Assembly: GCF_006539525.1 (NCBI RefSeq) | Contig: NZ_BJNE01000001.1 | Location: forward strand, 434,001 to 498,000 | DNA length: 64,000 nt | Direction: 5' to 3' | Source: Glutamicibacter nicotianae | GTDB taxonomy: Bacteria > Actinomycetota > Actinomycetes > Actinomycetales > Micrococcaceae | Shown: piece after piece, positions 44,002 through 53,168 of the stretch | Layout of the letters: every line of letters begins with the position of its first letter | Position numbering within the stretch: position 1 is the first letter of the stretch | Translations under genes and position numbers: made by a program | The notes under the pieces: generated by a model | What the model was told of the DNA's origin: nothing | Databases searched by the model: none | Seen by the model: only the letters and a program-made list of their open reading frames with translations

Positions 44002-45321
44002 TTAGTTGCTCAGCTCGACGTTTGCGCCCAGGGCCTGCAGCTTCTCCATGAAGTGCTCGTAACCGCGGTTGATGATCTCGATTCCGGTGACCTTGCTGGT
44101 GCCTTCGGCAGCCAGTGCGGCAATCAGGTGGGAGAAACCACCACGAAGATCCGGAACATCGATGTCGGCACCGGTGAGCTTGGCGGGGCCCACCACAACA
44201 GCTGAATGCTTGAAGTTGCGCTGCCCGAAGCGGCAAGGGGTGGATCCGAGGCAGTCGGTGTGCACCTGGACAGTGGAGCCCATTCGGACCAGTGCATCGG
44301 TGAATCCGAAGCGATTCTCATACACGGTTTCGTGAATGACCGAGACGCCCTTGGCCTGGGTCAAGGCAACCACCAGCGGCTGCTGCCAGTCGGTCATGAA
44401 GCCCGGGTGCACATCGGTTTCGAGGATCAGCGGATTAAGATCTCCGCCTGGGTGGTAGAAGCGGATGCCGTCGGCCTTGACCTCGAATTCGCCGCCAATC
44501 TGGCGGTAGACATGAAGGAAAGCGGTGAGATCACGCTGGGTGGCATCCTGGACGAAGATATCGCCCTTGGTGACCAGCGCGGCAGAGGCCCAAGATGCGG
44601 CTTCGTTGCGGTCCGGCAGAGCCGAGTGGTCGAAGCCCGAGAGCTTCTCGACACCCTGGATGCGGATCACGCGGTCGCGGTGCACCGAGATGATGGCGCC
44701 CATCTTCTGCAGCAGCGAGATCAGGTCCAGGATTTCCGGCTCAATGGCTGCATTGCTGACTTCGGTGACGCCCCTAGCGCGGACGGCCGAGAGCAGCACC
44801 TGCTCGGTGGTGCCGACGCTTGGGTACTGCAGTTCGAGTTTGGCGCCGGTCAGCCCGTTAGGGGCAGAAATGCGGATGCCGTCGGTTGCTTTGTCCACGA
44901 TGGCACCAAAGTCGCGCAATACTTCAAGGTGGAAGTCGATTGGGCGGTCACCGATGCGGCAGCCACCCAGATCCGGGATGAAGGCTTCGCCCAGGGAGTG
45001 GATCAGCGGTCCGCAGAAAAGAATGGGAATACGCGAGTCGCCGGCGTGGGCATCAATGGCCTGGTTCGAGGCGGTCTTGACCTGGGTAGGGTCCATGGTG
45101 AGATCACCGGTCTCGGGATCCTGATCCACCTTGACGCCATGGATTTCAAGCAGGCTGCGGACAACAGCTACGTCCTTGATCTCCGGTACGTTGCGCAATA
45201 CCGAAGGGCTGTCGCCCAGCAGAGCCGCGACCATGGCTTTTGGCACTAGGTTCTTCGCTCCGCCGACTCGTACGGTGCCCTTTAGCGGAACACCACCATG
45301 GATCGTCAGGATCTTACCCAT
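44002..45321 (-). CDS. murA: UDP-N-acetylglucosamine 1-carboxyvinyltransferase
   Basis: 439-residue enzyme that adds enolpyruvate to UDP-GlcNAc, the first committed step of peptidoglycan synthesis. GGAKNLVPKAMVAALL holds the catalytic-pocket Lys-Asn; Cys121 in DLGGCRIGDRP is the phosphoenolpyruvate-binding, fosfomycin-reactive position, so unlike mycobacterial MurA with Asp here, the Cys form is kept. MTDWQQPLVVALTQAKG and DLRGGFSHLIAALAAEG cover the later active-site residues; the local wording differs somewhat from enterobacterial MurA. GAGGT lies nine bases before the ATG. Confidence 0.94.
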   Translation of the reverse strand: MGKILTIHGGVPLKGTVRVGGAKNLVPKAMVAALLGDSPSVLRNVPEIKDVAVVRSLLEIHGVKVDQDPETGDLTMDPTQVKTASNQAIDAHAGDSRIPILFCGPLIHSLGEAFIPDLGGCRIGDRPIDFHLEVLRDFGAIVDKATDGIRISAPNGLTGAKLELQYPSVGTTEQVLLSAVRARGVTEVSNAAIEPEILDLISLLQKMGAIISVHRDRVIRIQGVEKLSGFDHSALPDRNEAASWASAALVTKGDIFVQDATQRDLTAFLHVYRQIGGEFEVKADGIRFYHPGGDLNPLILETDVHPGFMTDWQQPLVVALTQAKGVSVIHETVYENRFGFTDALVRMGSTVQVHTDCLGSTPCRFGQRNFKHSAVVVGPAKLTGADIDVPDLRGGFSHLIAALAAEGTSKVTGIEIINRGYEHFMEKLQALGANVELSN

Positions 45322-45378
45322 GTATGAATTACCTCATCGCGTAGTCGTTATCGCCCGCCGAAGCATCAAGGCTTTCGA

Positions 45379-45425
45379 ACTGGCAGGACTAAGTAAGCAT
45401 ACCGCCTCTATACCTGCCAGTATGC
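45379..45425 (-). promoter_or_regulatory. Interleaved inverted repeats upstream of murA
   Basis: Read on the minus strand the order is GCATAC, ACTGGCAGG, GTATGC, CCTGCCAGT. The first pairs with the third and the second with the fourth, so two hairpins are possible that compete or form a pseudoknot. The block ends 58 bases before the murA start. It could be a leader-RNA structure or a DNA operator; no promoter was confidently placed. Confidence 0.4.
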
Positions 45426-45516
45426 CCAGATCATCTCGTGGCGCACACATTGTGAGCATGCTTTCAGACAGAGCCATGATGCCCTGCAGAAAAATATTGC
45501 GTTGGGAACGCAATGA

Positions 45517-45551
45517 TCCGCTCACCCCTAACAACGCCAGGGATGAGCGGA
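45517..45551 (-). terminator. Terminator downstream of leuD
   Basis: A 13-bp stem (TCCGCTCACCCCT with AGGGATGAGCGGA; one G-U pair in the minus-strand RNA) with a 9-base loop, 26 bases after the leuD stop. Confidence 0.7.
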
Positions 45552-45577
45552 CCATTCCATTTACCTTGAACTCGGTG

Positions 45578-46183
45578 CTAGCCCGCAGTACGTGCGGGCA
45601 AAGTCCTCGGCTTGTGCGCAGGGCGCTTGGCCTCGTATGCGGTGATATCTTCTTCGTGCTGCAGGGTCAGGCCGATGTCATCCAGGCCTTCCATCAAGCG
45701 CCAGCGGGTGTAGTCGTCAATCTGGAACGGGGCCGAGATGGAACCGCAGTGAACCGTACGCGATTCAAGGTCCACGGTCACCGTGGTGCCTGGATTGTTT
45801 TCCAGTTCCTTCCAGATCAGTTCGATGTCACTCTGGGCTACTTCGGCGGCGACCAGTCCCTGCTTGCCCGAGTTGCCACGGAAGATATCGGCAAAACGGG
45901 AGGAGATCACGGCCTTGAATCCATAATCCTTCAACGCCCAGACAGCGTGCTCACGCGAAGAGCCGGTGCCGAAGTCGGGGCCCGCCACCAGTACGGATCC
46001 GGTGTTGAATGGTTCCTGGTTGAGGATGAAGTTCTCATCCCGTCGCCACCCCGCAAACAACGCGTCCTCAAAACCGGTGCGTGTGATGCGCTTGAGGTAT
46101 ACGGCAGGAATGATCTGGTCCGTATCCACATTGCTCTGCCGCAGCGGAACACCAATGCCGGTGTGGCTGACAATCTTTTCCAT
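45578..46183 (-). CDS. leuD: 3-isopropylmalate dehydratase small subunit
   Basis: 201-residue small subunit of isopropylmalate isomerase in leucine synthesis. It has the swivel-domain signatures [41 protein letters not shown] and [18 protein letters not shown]. It starts 14 bases after the leuC stop with GGAAGGA upstream; the two form one operon and one heterodimeric enzyme. Confidence 0.97.
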   Translation of the reverse strand: MEKIVSHTGIGVPLRQSNVDTDQIIPAVYLKRITRTGFEDALFAGWRRDENFILNQEPFNTGSVLVAGPDFGTGSSREHAVWALKDYGFKAVISSRFADIFRGNSGKQGLVAAEVAQSDIELIWKELENNPGTTVTVDLESRTVHCGSISAPFQIDDYTRWRLMEGLDDIGLTLQHEEDITAYEAKRPAHKPRTLPARTAG

Positions 46184-46197
46184 GACGGTGATCCTTC

Positions 46198-47646
46198 CTA
46201 GACCGAAACCGGTGCGTTGACGAGGTCGCTAGGCGACGAGAGGGTTCCACGGATTGCGGTAGCCGCGGCAACCAGTGGCGAGACCAGGTGGGTGCGTCCG
46301 CCCTTGCCCTGGCGTCCTTCGAAGTTGCGGTTCGAGGTGGACGCGCAGCGCTCCCCCTCGGCCAGCTGGTCCGGGTTCATGCCCAGGCACATGGAACAGC
46401 CCGCGAAGCGCCATTCAGCACCGAAATCCTTGAAAATCTGGTCCAGTCCTTCTGCTTCGGCTTCCAAGCGAACTCGCGCCGAGCCCGGGACCACGATCAT
46501 GCGGACATTGGGGTCTTTTTCCTTGCCCTTGATGACCTGGGCAGCCGCACGCAGGTCTTCCATGCGGGAGTTGGTGCAGGATCCCAGGAACACGGTATCC
46601 ACCCGGATATCCTTCATTGGGGTACCGCCCTCAAGTCCCATGTAGGTCAATGCTCGCTCGCAGGCCTTGCGATCATTCTCGTCTTCGAAGTCTTCTGGCG
46701 TAGGCACATTCTCGGACAGCGAGACGCCCTGGCCAGGGTTGGTGCCCCAGGTGACGAATGGTTCAAGTTCATCAGCGTTCAAAAAGACTTCAGCGTCGAA
46801 GCGTGCACCCTCATCGGTGTGCAGCTGTTTCCAGTCTGCAACGGCGGCATCCCAGTCTTCGCCCTCCGGAGCATGGGGGCGGCCCTTGACATATTCGAAC
46901 GTCGTTTCGTCCGGCGCAATCATGCCGGCGCGGGCACCGGCCTCGATGGACATGTTGCAGATGGTCATGCGGGCATCCATGGACAGCGAACGAATCGCTG
47001 AGCCGCGGTACTCCAGCACGTAACCTTGGCCGCCACCGGTACCGATCTTGGCAATCACGGCCAGGATGATGTCCTTGGCGGTAACGCCCGGCTTCAAGGT
47101 GCCCTCGACGTTGATAGCCATCGTCTTGAACGGCTTCAGGCTCAGCGACTGGGTGGCCATGACATGCTCGACTTCCGAGGTGCCAATGCCAAAGGCCAGG
47201 GCACCGAAGGCGCCATGGGTCGAAGTGTGCGAGTCGCCGCAAACAACGGTCATGCCCGGCTGAGTCAATCCCAGCTGCGGACCCACGACGTGGACAATGC
47301 CCTGTTCCTTGTCGCCCAGGGAGTGCAAGCGGACGCCGAATTCCTTGCAGTTGTCGCGCAGGGTGTGAATCTGGGTGCGGCTGGTCAAGTCGGCAATGGG
47401 CTTGTCGATGTCCAGCGTCGGAGTGTTGTGGTCCTCTGTCGCAATGGTCAGATCCGGACGGCGCAGCGGACGGCCAGCGAGACGCAGACCTTCGAAGGCC
47501 TGCGGAGAGGTCACCTCATGCAGCAGGTGGAGATCAATGTAAATCAAGTCCGGCTGGCGGGCTTCGCCTTCACCTTCTCCTCGACGCACAACATGTGCAT
47601 TCCAGACTTTTTCTGCCAACGTCTGGGGCGACTGCATGGCGGACAT
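46198..47646 (-). CDS. leuC: 3-isopropylmalate dehydratase large subunit
   Basis: 482-residue aconitase-family subunit with a 4Fe-4S cluster, isomerising 2- to 3-isopropylmalate. Visible are [22 protein letters not shown] and two cluster regions, FLGSCTNSR and GCSMCLGMN, which supply the three cysteines. The ATG at 47646 has GAGGAG eight bases upstream; a GTG at 47655 is unlikely. Divergent from an IclR regulator across a short gap that carries palindromes, so leucine-responsive control by that regulator is inferred. Confidence 0.97.
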   Translation of the reverse strand: MSAMQSPQTLAEKVWNAHVVRRGEGEGEARQPDLIYIDLHLLHEVTSPQAFEGLRLAGRPLRRPDLTIATEDHNTPTLDIDKPIADLTSRTQIHTLRDNCKEFGVRLHSLGDKEQGIVHVVGPQLGLTQPGMTVVCGDSHTSTHGAFGALAFGIGTSEVEHVMATQSLSLKPFKTMAINVEGTLKPGVTAKDIILAVIAKIGTGGGQGYVLEYRGSAIRSLSMDARMTICNMSIEAGARAGMIAPDETTFEYVKGRPHAPEGEDWDAAVADWKQLHTDEGARFDAEVFLNADELEPFVTWGTNPGQGVSLSENVPTPEDFEDENDRKACERALTYMGLEGGTPMKDIRVDTVFLGSCTNSRMEDLRAAAQVIKGKEKDPNVRMIVVPGSARVRLEAEAEGLDQIFKDFGAEWRFAGCSMCLGMNPDQLAEGERCASTSNRNFEGRQGKGGRTHLVSPLVAAATAIRGTLSSPSDLVNAPVSV

Positions 47647-47724
47647 GCGACACACTCCTCAAGCTACGAACAATTGATATTCCAACTTTGACACTTCATA
47701 GAGAAACTTTTCCAGTATGCGGAC

Positions 47725-47753
47725 TTGAATCTCAAATACTGAGACGTGATACT
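47725..47753 (+). promoter_or_regulatory. Predicted iclR promoter giving a leaderless mRNA
   Basis: TTGAAT (47725-47730), a 17-base spacer and GATACT (47748-47753) lie so that transcription would begin about base 47760, the A of the iclR ATG. No ribosome-binding site precedes this ATG. Confidence 0.5.
47730..47744. promoter_or_regulatory. Candidate IclR operator TCTCA-N5-TGAGA (leuC/iclR)
   Basis: A 15-base palindrome TCTCAAATACTGAGA lies between the predicted -35 and -10 of iclR in the leuC-iclR divergent gap. The same half-sites with the same spacing recur upstream of leuB at 61263-61277. Confidence 0.55.
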
Positions 47754-47761
47754 TGAAGTAT
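47749..47761. promoter_or_regulatory. 13-base palindrome over the iclR start codon
   Basis: ATACTTGAAGTAT is a perfect palindrome around a central base and overlaps the predicted -10 and the ATG. It may be an autoregulatory site. Confidence 0.4.
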
Positions 47762-48485
47762 GACAACAGGCAGCGGCGTAGGCGTACTGGATAAGGCAGC
47801 AGCCATTCTCAATGCATTGGAGAATGGCCCCACTTCCCTTTCCCAGTTGGTGGAACTCACCGAAATTTCCCGCCCCACGGTGCACCGCATTGCCCAGTCT
47901 TTGGTCCATCATGGATTAGTTGGGCGCGACATGCATGGCCGCTTTGAGCTGGGAAACCGTCTGGTGGAACTCGCCAGCGCGGCCGGTGAAGACCGGCTGG
48001 TCAGCGCAGCCGGGCCGGTGCTTATCAAGCTTCGCGACCTCACCGGTGAAAGCACACAGATTTTCCGCAAGCAAGGCGATTACCGCGTGTGCATCGCCAG
48101 CGCCGAGCGCCCAATCGGCCTGCGCGACACCATTCCTGTGGGAACCCAGCTGTCGATGAAGGCCGGTTCGGCAGCCCAGATCCTGCTCGCGTGGGAAGAC
48201 AATGAGCGCATGGTGGAAGGATTGCACCACGCGCGCTTCACACCCACAATCCTGGCCGGAGTCCGCCGGCGCGGTTGGGCCCAGTCGCTGGGAGAACGCG
48301 AGCCTGGCGTCGCTTCGGTTTCCGCACCAGTTCGCGGGCAGTCCGGACGAGTCATCGCTGCCCTGTCTTTATCGGGCCCGATTGAACGGCTTACCCGCCA
48401 ACCTGGCAAGATTCATCACGAAGCCGTGACGAGCGCCGCCCACGAACTTTCTGAACTCCTGCGCGTTCAAAATGACCGTGCATAG
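47760..48485 (+). CDS. IclR family transcriptional regulator, probable leucine-regulon regulator
   Basis: 241-residue regulator. The N-terminal winged helix-turn-helix covers about residues 10-65 (KAAAILNALENGPTSLSQLV, RPTVHRIAQSLVHHGLV), followed by the effector-binding IclR domain. It is divergent from leuCD exactly as the LtbR/NdgR-type regulators of leucine genes are in other actinobacteria, so the same role is inferred. The mRNA may be leaderless and the gene autoregulated. It converges on thiL, whose stop is 27 bases away. Confidence 0.92.
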   Translation: MTTGSGVGVLDKAAAILNALENGPTSLSQLVELTEISRPTVHRIAQSLVHHGLVGRDMHGRFELGNRLVELASAAGEDRLVSAAGPVLIKLRDLTGESTQIFRKQGDYRVCIASAERPIGLRDTIPVGTQLSMKAGSAAQILLAWEDNERMVEGLHHARFTPTILAGVRRRGWAQSLGEREPGVASVSAPVRGQSGRVIAALSLSGPIERLTRQPGKIHHEAVTSAAHELSELLRVQNDRA

Positions 48486-48512
48486 CCAGCACACGAATCG
48501 AGTCCCGAGCAG

Positions 48513-49529
48513 CTAGCCGAAGTGGTCAAAGCCCGTCTCAGGTTTTGCGACCTTGCCATCGACCTTCACCACTGCGCGACGCCCATTGGCAGGCTTGGCA
48601 ACACCGATGACGGTAAATTCACCGGGGATTTCAACTCCATCAGGGAAGGCTGCCAGGAGCCCGAAGTCCTCACCGCCGTAGAGTACCCACGACATCGGAT
48701 CGGTGCCCGTCAGTTCTGAGGCAGCCTCCAGCCGAAGCGCGAAGTCCTGGAGAGCAGAAGATTCCAACTCGAGATTCACATGGCTGGCTTTGGCCATGCG
48801 CCCGGCGTCGCGGATCAGCCCATCGGATAGATCCATCATGGCTGTCGCGCCCGCTTCGGCAGCGCGTGGGCCAGATTCCAGCGGCGGCACGGGACGGCAC
48901 TGCGTCTGGACCAGACGGCGCACCGCCCTGCTCCAACTTTCATTGTCATGCTCGTGTTCAAGCACAGAGAGCCCTGCCCCTGCGGCGCCAACACGTCCGG
49001 CCACCGCTACACGGTCTCCGGCTCGGACTCCGCTCCTCAGCACTTTCCCATGCGCGCATTCGCCAAGAACGGTCGTGGTAACGGAAATTTCTTGCGACTT
49101 CCCGAGGTCTCCCCCGAGAATCGTCAGTTCCTTGGCGCCAAGCTCCGCGATAGCCTCGGCAACTCCACGGCTGAAGTCCATCACCCATTCCAGGGACGTG
49201 GACTTCGGCAGGGACAGCGAAATCACAGCGCCAGTGGCGCGACCACCCATCGCGTTAATGTCTGAGACATTTTGCGCAATGGACTTCCATCCGATGTCAT
49301 AAGCATTGTGTTCCAACCCGCTGGGCCAGAGGAGCCGAAAATCCTGGTTTTCAACCAGGGTATCGACCGAAACGAGAACTTCGTTCCCGCTCACCCTCAA
49401 CGCACCTGCGTCGTCGCCCGGCCCGAGACTTGCCTGTGCTGAATCGAGCAGCGGCAAGATCGCTTCCAGGATGCCTTGCTCGCCTAGGTCACCCACTGTT
49501 GCATCGACTTTTGGTTGGTTTGTAGTCAC
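48513..49529 (-). CDS. thiL: Thiamine-monophosphate kinase
   Basis: 338-residue AIR-synthase-fold kinase that makes thiamine pyrophosphate from thiamine monophosphate. It has GPGDDAGALRV, LVSVDTLVENQDFRLLW, NVSDINAMGG, TILGGDLGKSQEISVTTTVLG, MDLSDGLIRDAGRMA and YGGEDFGLL, the set of acidic metal and ATP sites in order. The GTG start lies seven bases after the upstream GTPase gene and lacks a strong ribosome-binding site, which suggests translational coupling within a three-gene operon. Confidence 0.95.
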   Translation of the reverse strand: MTTNQPKVDATVGDLGEQGILEAILPLLDSAQASLGPGDDAGALRVSGNEVLVSVDTLVENQDFRLLWPSGLEHNAYDIGWKSIAQNVSDINAMGGRATGAVISLSLPKSTSLEWVMDFSRGVAEAIAELGAKELTILGGDLGKSQEISVTTTVLGECAHGKVLRSGVRAGDRVAVAGRVGAAGAGLSVLEHEHDNESWSRAVRRLVQTQCRPVPPLESGPRAAEAGATAMMDLSDGLIRDAGRMAKASHVNLELESSALQDFALRLEAASELTGTDPMSWVLYGGEDFGLLAAFPDGVEIPGEFTVIGVAKPANGRRAVVKVDGKVAKPETGFDHFG

Positions 49530-49535
49530 AGAGTT

Positions 49536-51179
49536 CTAATCGGCTTTCTTGGCTGCAGAGGTGATCAATGCTGAGTAGCTGTTGTAGGTGTCCAGATGCT
49601 GGTCAACGGGCTCAATGACTGCCTGCCTCACCAGCTGGGATACCGAGCGTTCAATATTCTTCAACGCTTTCCTTCGCTTAACTTTAGCGACTATTCGGTT
49701 GACAAACGAGCACGCCAATCCCAGGACAATGCCCAGCAGTATTCCAATGAATACCAGTAGCGTTGGTACAGCGATACCTTCGATTCGGGGAGCCTCCGGA
49801 AGCTCGAATTGGAAGTATCCGGCAACCGGATATCCGGCGAGCCACAAAGCACCACCTAATGCCGCAACAAGTGCAACCCATTGGATGACCTTGACTACGG
49901 GCCACCACCACGAGGACCGTTCAACACCTAACGGAGTGCCGGCAATCGCCGCATCAATGCCGTCATCTAGCTCCGCCGTATTTGCGTGCACTTTCTCCCG
50001 CAGCGGCTCTTTCCAGCTTTCCGGAAGATCTGCAGAAGCTTCGGCGACGTACTGGTTGATGCCATGTTCTATAGCTGCAGTTTCTGCGATGGACAGCTCT
50101 GGACGAGAAGTCAATGACAATTCTGGGTCTTCATGCTGCCGTCCAAGATTCATCCTCTTGAGTGGATCGTTGCGCAGCTTGACCAGCCAGGTGGTTAACG
50201 GCCATCCGGTGCGCGAGGCGCCACGAAGCAAGTAAGAGGTTTCCACTGCATCAGCAATGTAATGGGCACCGTGCGCTTTGGCGATCACGCGCTCCAGCTC
50301 GGCTTGGTGCACCTGGCTGGGCAAGCGCACTTTCTCTACTTGGAGTTCCTCGCTCAAGTGATGGATGACCTGATCAACATCTGCGCGGAGTCGACGCGTG
50401 GAAAGTGCCTTGTTCTTGGCCGCGGCCGCAATCTTGGCCTGTACGTCCGAGACTCCTTCACCCGTAGCGGCCGAGGCGCAGACGATGGGCAGATTCTCCA
50501 ACCGAGAGGTGGCCAAGATGCCGCGCAAGGAATCGACAACTTGCTTTCGATCGCGCTCGGCAATCGTGTCTATCTGGTTCAAGACGATCAGCAGGTTGCC
50601 TTGCTGGCTGCGCAGTGAATTGAGATATCCGTGGTGGATGGACGCGTCTGCGTATTTCTGGGGATCTAGCACCCACACCAGATAATCAACTTGGCCCACC
50701 AATCGGGAAGCGATCTTGTGGTGATCAACTGCTGTCGAGTCCATGTCGGGCAGGTCCAACAGCAGGAGCCCGGAATCGAACGTCTTTTTCTTTGCAGAGT
50801 CCGCTTGGCCGTCCCGATCCTCGATGACGTGGCGAGTAGTCACTTCCAGCCAGTCCAGCAGTTCGCCAGCGCCTTCCGGTTCCCAAATGGCAGCGACAGT
50901 GTCGGTAGTCGTCGGGCGGATGACACCTGTGGTGGCAAGTTCCTGACCTACCAGCGCGTTGAACATCGTTGACTTTCCGCTGCCGGTGGCACCGAAAAGT
51001 CCCACCACGACATGCTCCGCGGAAAGCTGGCGTCGAGATTCAGCGCGGGCGATGACGTCTGCGGCCAAATCGATGGTTTCTGGTTCCAAGTATGGCTCTG
51101 CAAGCTGCATCGCTTCCACGATGCTGTTTATTTGCGAGTTGAGGCCGCTGACGGCCCGCAGGATTTTGCGTTCGGACAT
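49536..51179 (-). CDS. Membrane-associated dynamin-like GTPase (second of tandem pair)
   Basis: 547-residue GTPase. G1 is GLFGATGSGKSTMF, G2 RPTTTD, G3 LLDLPDMDS and G4 LNQID. A helical middle domain follows, then two predicted membrane segments (about residues 423-450 and 468-490) before a basic C-terminus. Its ATG shares one base with the stop of the upstream GTPase gene (TGATG), so the products are probably made in a fixed ratio and act together. Tandem actinobacterial dynamin-like proteins such as DynA/DynB and IniA/IniC are the nearest functional parallels; membrane remodelling is inferred. Confidence 0.85.
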   Translation of the reverse strand: MSERKILRAVSGLNSQINSIVEAMQLAEPYLEPETIDLAADVIARAESRRQLSAEHVVVGLFGATGSGKSTMFNALVGQELATTGVIRPTTTDTVAAIWEPEGAGELLDWLEVTTRHVIEDRDGQADSAKKKTFDSGLLLLDLPDMDSTAVDHHKIASRLVGQVDYLVWVLDPQKYADASIHHGYLNSLRSQQGNLLIVLNQIDTIAERDRKQVVDSLRGILATSRLENLPIVCASAATGEGVSDVQAKIAAAAKNKALSTRRLRADVDQVIHHLSEELQVEKVRLPSQVHQAELERVIAKAHGAHYIADAVETSYLLRGASRTGWPLTTWLVKLRNDPLKRMNLGRQHEDPELSLTSRPELSIAETAAIEHGINQYVAEASADLPESWKEPLREKVHANTAELDDGIDAAIAGTPLGVERSSWWWPVVKVIQWVALVAALGGALWLAGYPVAGYFQFELPEAPRIEGIAVPTLLVFIGILLGIVLGLACSFVNRIVAKVKRRKALKNIERSVSQLVRQAVIEPVDQHLDTYNSYSALITSAAKKAD

Positions 51180-52945
51180 CAGTGGGCCCCCTTCCCGTTC
51201 AGGCCTGCGGTAATCTTGCCCAGCCGATCAGCAAGCTCCGGTTGCGAAGTGGCTGAGAGCTCATCCAGATAGATTGAGGAGCTCTTCGCCAAGAGATCGC
51301 GTGCTCTGGAATCGAGCATCTTTCGTGCCTTGGTGGCCATGCGGCGTACCGCGTCCTCTCCGAATATTGCTTCCAGCAGTTTCTGCCCCACCAATGCCGA
51401 GCCCCCGGCAATACCGATTTCCAATCCAGTGAGACCTGCCGTTGATGCAAAGACCACAACCATCAAGATCACGGCCACCCCGTTGACGCCGAATGCGGCC
51501 ATCCGGGCGGTTTTGCGCTTCCCGGCGCCTTCCTGACGGATCATGTCCAGGACGTCTTTTTGCCAGAGCCGGATGCTTTCTGATGCTTGCTCAGGGAGAT
51601 CCTTCGGCGGACGCGGCGTTGGCAAATTTGCGCGTAGCGCCTGGCCGAACGGCGTGTTCTGCCACGACCTGTCGATGTCATGGCAGGCCTTGGTGATTTC
51701 AGCAATGAAGACTGTATGCAGGCCTGATTCAATGGCTTGTTCAACCCTGTGGGTCGCTGGAGGCTTCCCCGTGAGGAAGGCGCCTACACGATCTCTCACC
51801 CGTCCAATGGCGCCTTCGATTCCGCGCAGCAGCTCGCCGGCTCCGACGAAGTCCTGCCAACGTGCCAGGATTTCGCCACGCAGCAGCGAACCGTCATTGA
51901 GAGAATCGTTGATCCTGGCCAAGGCTTGTGCGAAGCGTTCGCCGGTCAACGTGCATAGTTCACCGAGCTGGTTTTCCTGCTCTTGCAGTTCAGCGATTAG
52001 TTCACTGACATCGGCGGCGGTGCGGCGCAACGCTCCATCAAGGGTTTGGGCCGCGATTCGCTGACGTTGAGCGGAATCCGCTGCCAGTGAGTTCAGCCAC
52101 GCAAGCAACGGCTCCACATGCTCACTGGGAATCAGTTTTTCTTCACCGAGTTGCGTCTCGTTGAGAACATGCAGCAGTGTGGGGTCCAGGTCCTTGTCAC
52201 TTAATAGGCGCTTCAGGTCCGGAACGATGTCGTTTTCGGCTCCAGGAGGAACCCTGTTCAACACGACGCAGACGGTTATTTTGCGTGCACCAGCCTCGGT
52301 GAGCAGATCCCAGGGTAGAGCGTCAGCGTATCTATTGGCCGTCGTGACGAAAATCCAGAGGTCCGCTGCATTTAGAAGCTGGCCAGCTAATTCCCTGTTC
52401 TCGTCGGAAACCGAATCGATATCCGGGGCATCAAGTATTGCCAGCCCTTGAGGTACTTGTTGGCGGGGTGTCATCAATAGTGCTTGGTTACTGGATGCTC
52501 CGCCCTGCGCATTGAATCCACCACCAGCTACACGTTTAAGTTCGGGAAGAATCCGGTCAGATTCAAAGAAGTGTTGGTCAACCGGATTGAACGCCAAAAC
52601 CGGAGTTCGCGTCGTCGGGCGTACCGTACCGGAAACGCTTACCTGTTCCCCTAGCAGGGAATTTACAAGAGTCGATTTTCCTGAGCCCGTGGATCCGCCG
52701 ACAACCACCAATAGCGGTGCGCCTAAGTTCGAAATTCGAGGTATCAGGTAGTCCGAAATTTGGTGCAACACCTTGTTGCGCAGCACTTCGAATCCGGATG
52801 CATCTCGTGGCTGAGGGTTGACAAAGGACAGCTCACTGAGCAGATCCTGAAGCTCGTTCAAATGCTTCACGGCTTCGCTGCCGGTTCCGGCTGGCGAAGC
52901 GGTTTCCTGCCCTGAGCTCTTATCCAGATCTGCATTCGACTCCAT
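51179..52945 (-). CDS. Dynamin-like GTPase (first of tandem pair)
   Basis: 588-residue GTPase. The dynamin-type G domain has VVGGSTGSGKSTLVNSLLG, the RPTTRTP switch threonines, LAILDAPDIDS and VVLNRVPPGAE. A long helical region follows, then a hydrophobic stretch near residues 490-535 (GVNGVAVILMVVVFAS...) that could insert in membrane, and a basic helical tail. The architecture parallels the partner encoded immediately downstream. No strong ribosome-binding site precedes the ATG; it is the promoter-proximal gene of a GTPase-GTPase-thiL operon and lies downstream of the two tRNA genes. Confidence 0.85.
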   Translation of the reverse strand: MESNADLDKSSGQETASPAGTGSEAVKHLNELQDLLSELSFVNPQPRDASGFEVLRNKVLHQISDYLIPRISNLGAPLLVVVGGSTGSGKSTLVNSLLGEQVSVSGTVRPTTRTPVLAFNPVDQHFFESDRILPELKRVAGGGFNAQGGASSNQALLMTPRQQVPQGLAILDAPDIDSVSDENRELAGQLLNAADLWIFVTTANRYADALPWDLLTEAGARKITVCVVLNRVPPGAENDIVPDLKRLLSDKDLDPTLLHVLNETQLGEEKLIPSEHVEPLLAWLNSLAADSAQRQRIAAQTLDGALRRTAADVSELIAELQEQENQLGELCTLTGERFAQALARINDSLNDGSLLRGEILARWQDFVGAGELLRGIEGAIGRVRDRVGAFLTGKPPATHRVEQAIESGLHTVFIAEITKACHDIDRSWQNTPFGQALRANLPTPRPPKDLPEQASESIRLWQKDVLDMIRQEGAGKRKTARMAAFGVNGVAVILMVVVFASTAGLTGLEIGIAGGSALVGQKLLEAIFGEDAVRRMATKARKMLDSRARDLLAKSSSIYLDELSATSQPELADRLGKITAGLNGKGAH

Positions 52946-53016
52946 GAGAACTATCTTGCCTCATGCCAACAGGTAATTTCGCTAGCCCAGTACTGATTTT
53001 GTCCGGGAAAACACGA

Positions 53017-53040
53017 AAACCGCGGATTTCTCCGCGGTTT
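53017..53040 (-). terminator. Terminator of the tRNA unit
   Basis: A 10-bp perfect stem AAACCGCGGA/TCCGCGGTTT with a 4-base loop, five bases beyond the tRNA-Glu CCA end. T-rich sequence follows on the minus strand. Confidence 0.85.
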
Positions 53041-53044
53041 CCAT

Positions 53045-53120
53045 TGGTGACCCCAACGGGATTCGAACCCGTGTTGCTGCCGTGAGAGGGCAGAGTACTA
53101 GGCCGCTATACGATGGGGCC
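53045..53120 (-). tRNA. tRNA-Glu (CTC)
   Basis: The complement folds as a complete cloverleaf: acceptor GGCCCCA pairs with TGGGGTC (one G-U), the anticodon loop is CCCTCTCAC with anticodon CTC, and the T arm contains GGTTCGAATCC. The 3' CCA is encoded at 53045-53047. It is about 50 bases downstream of tRNA-Gln, and gltX, which charges tRNA-Glu, lies nearby. Confidence 0.95.
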
Positions 53121-53168
53121 GTATGCTGAAGAGCTACCTTCAACTCATCAAATTTCTTTGATGTAGCG

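Noticed and set aside
43988-44236. N-terminal extension of plsC into murA
   Set aside because: The extra 83 codons are murA sequence read in another frame; a good GTG start with ribosome-binding site exists at 43987.
44206-45249. 347-codon plus-strand frame opposite murA
   Set aside because: Antisense shadow of a clear murA gene in a GC-biased register.
46288-47691. Long plus-strand frames opposite leuC
   Set aside because: Antisense to a well-supported leuC; no ribosome-binding sites and no recognisable domains.
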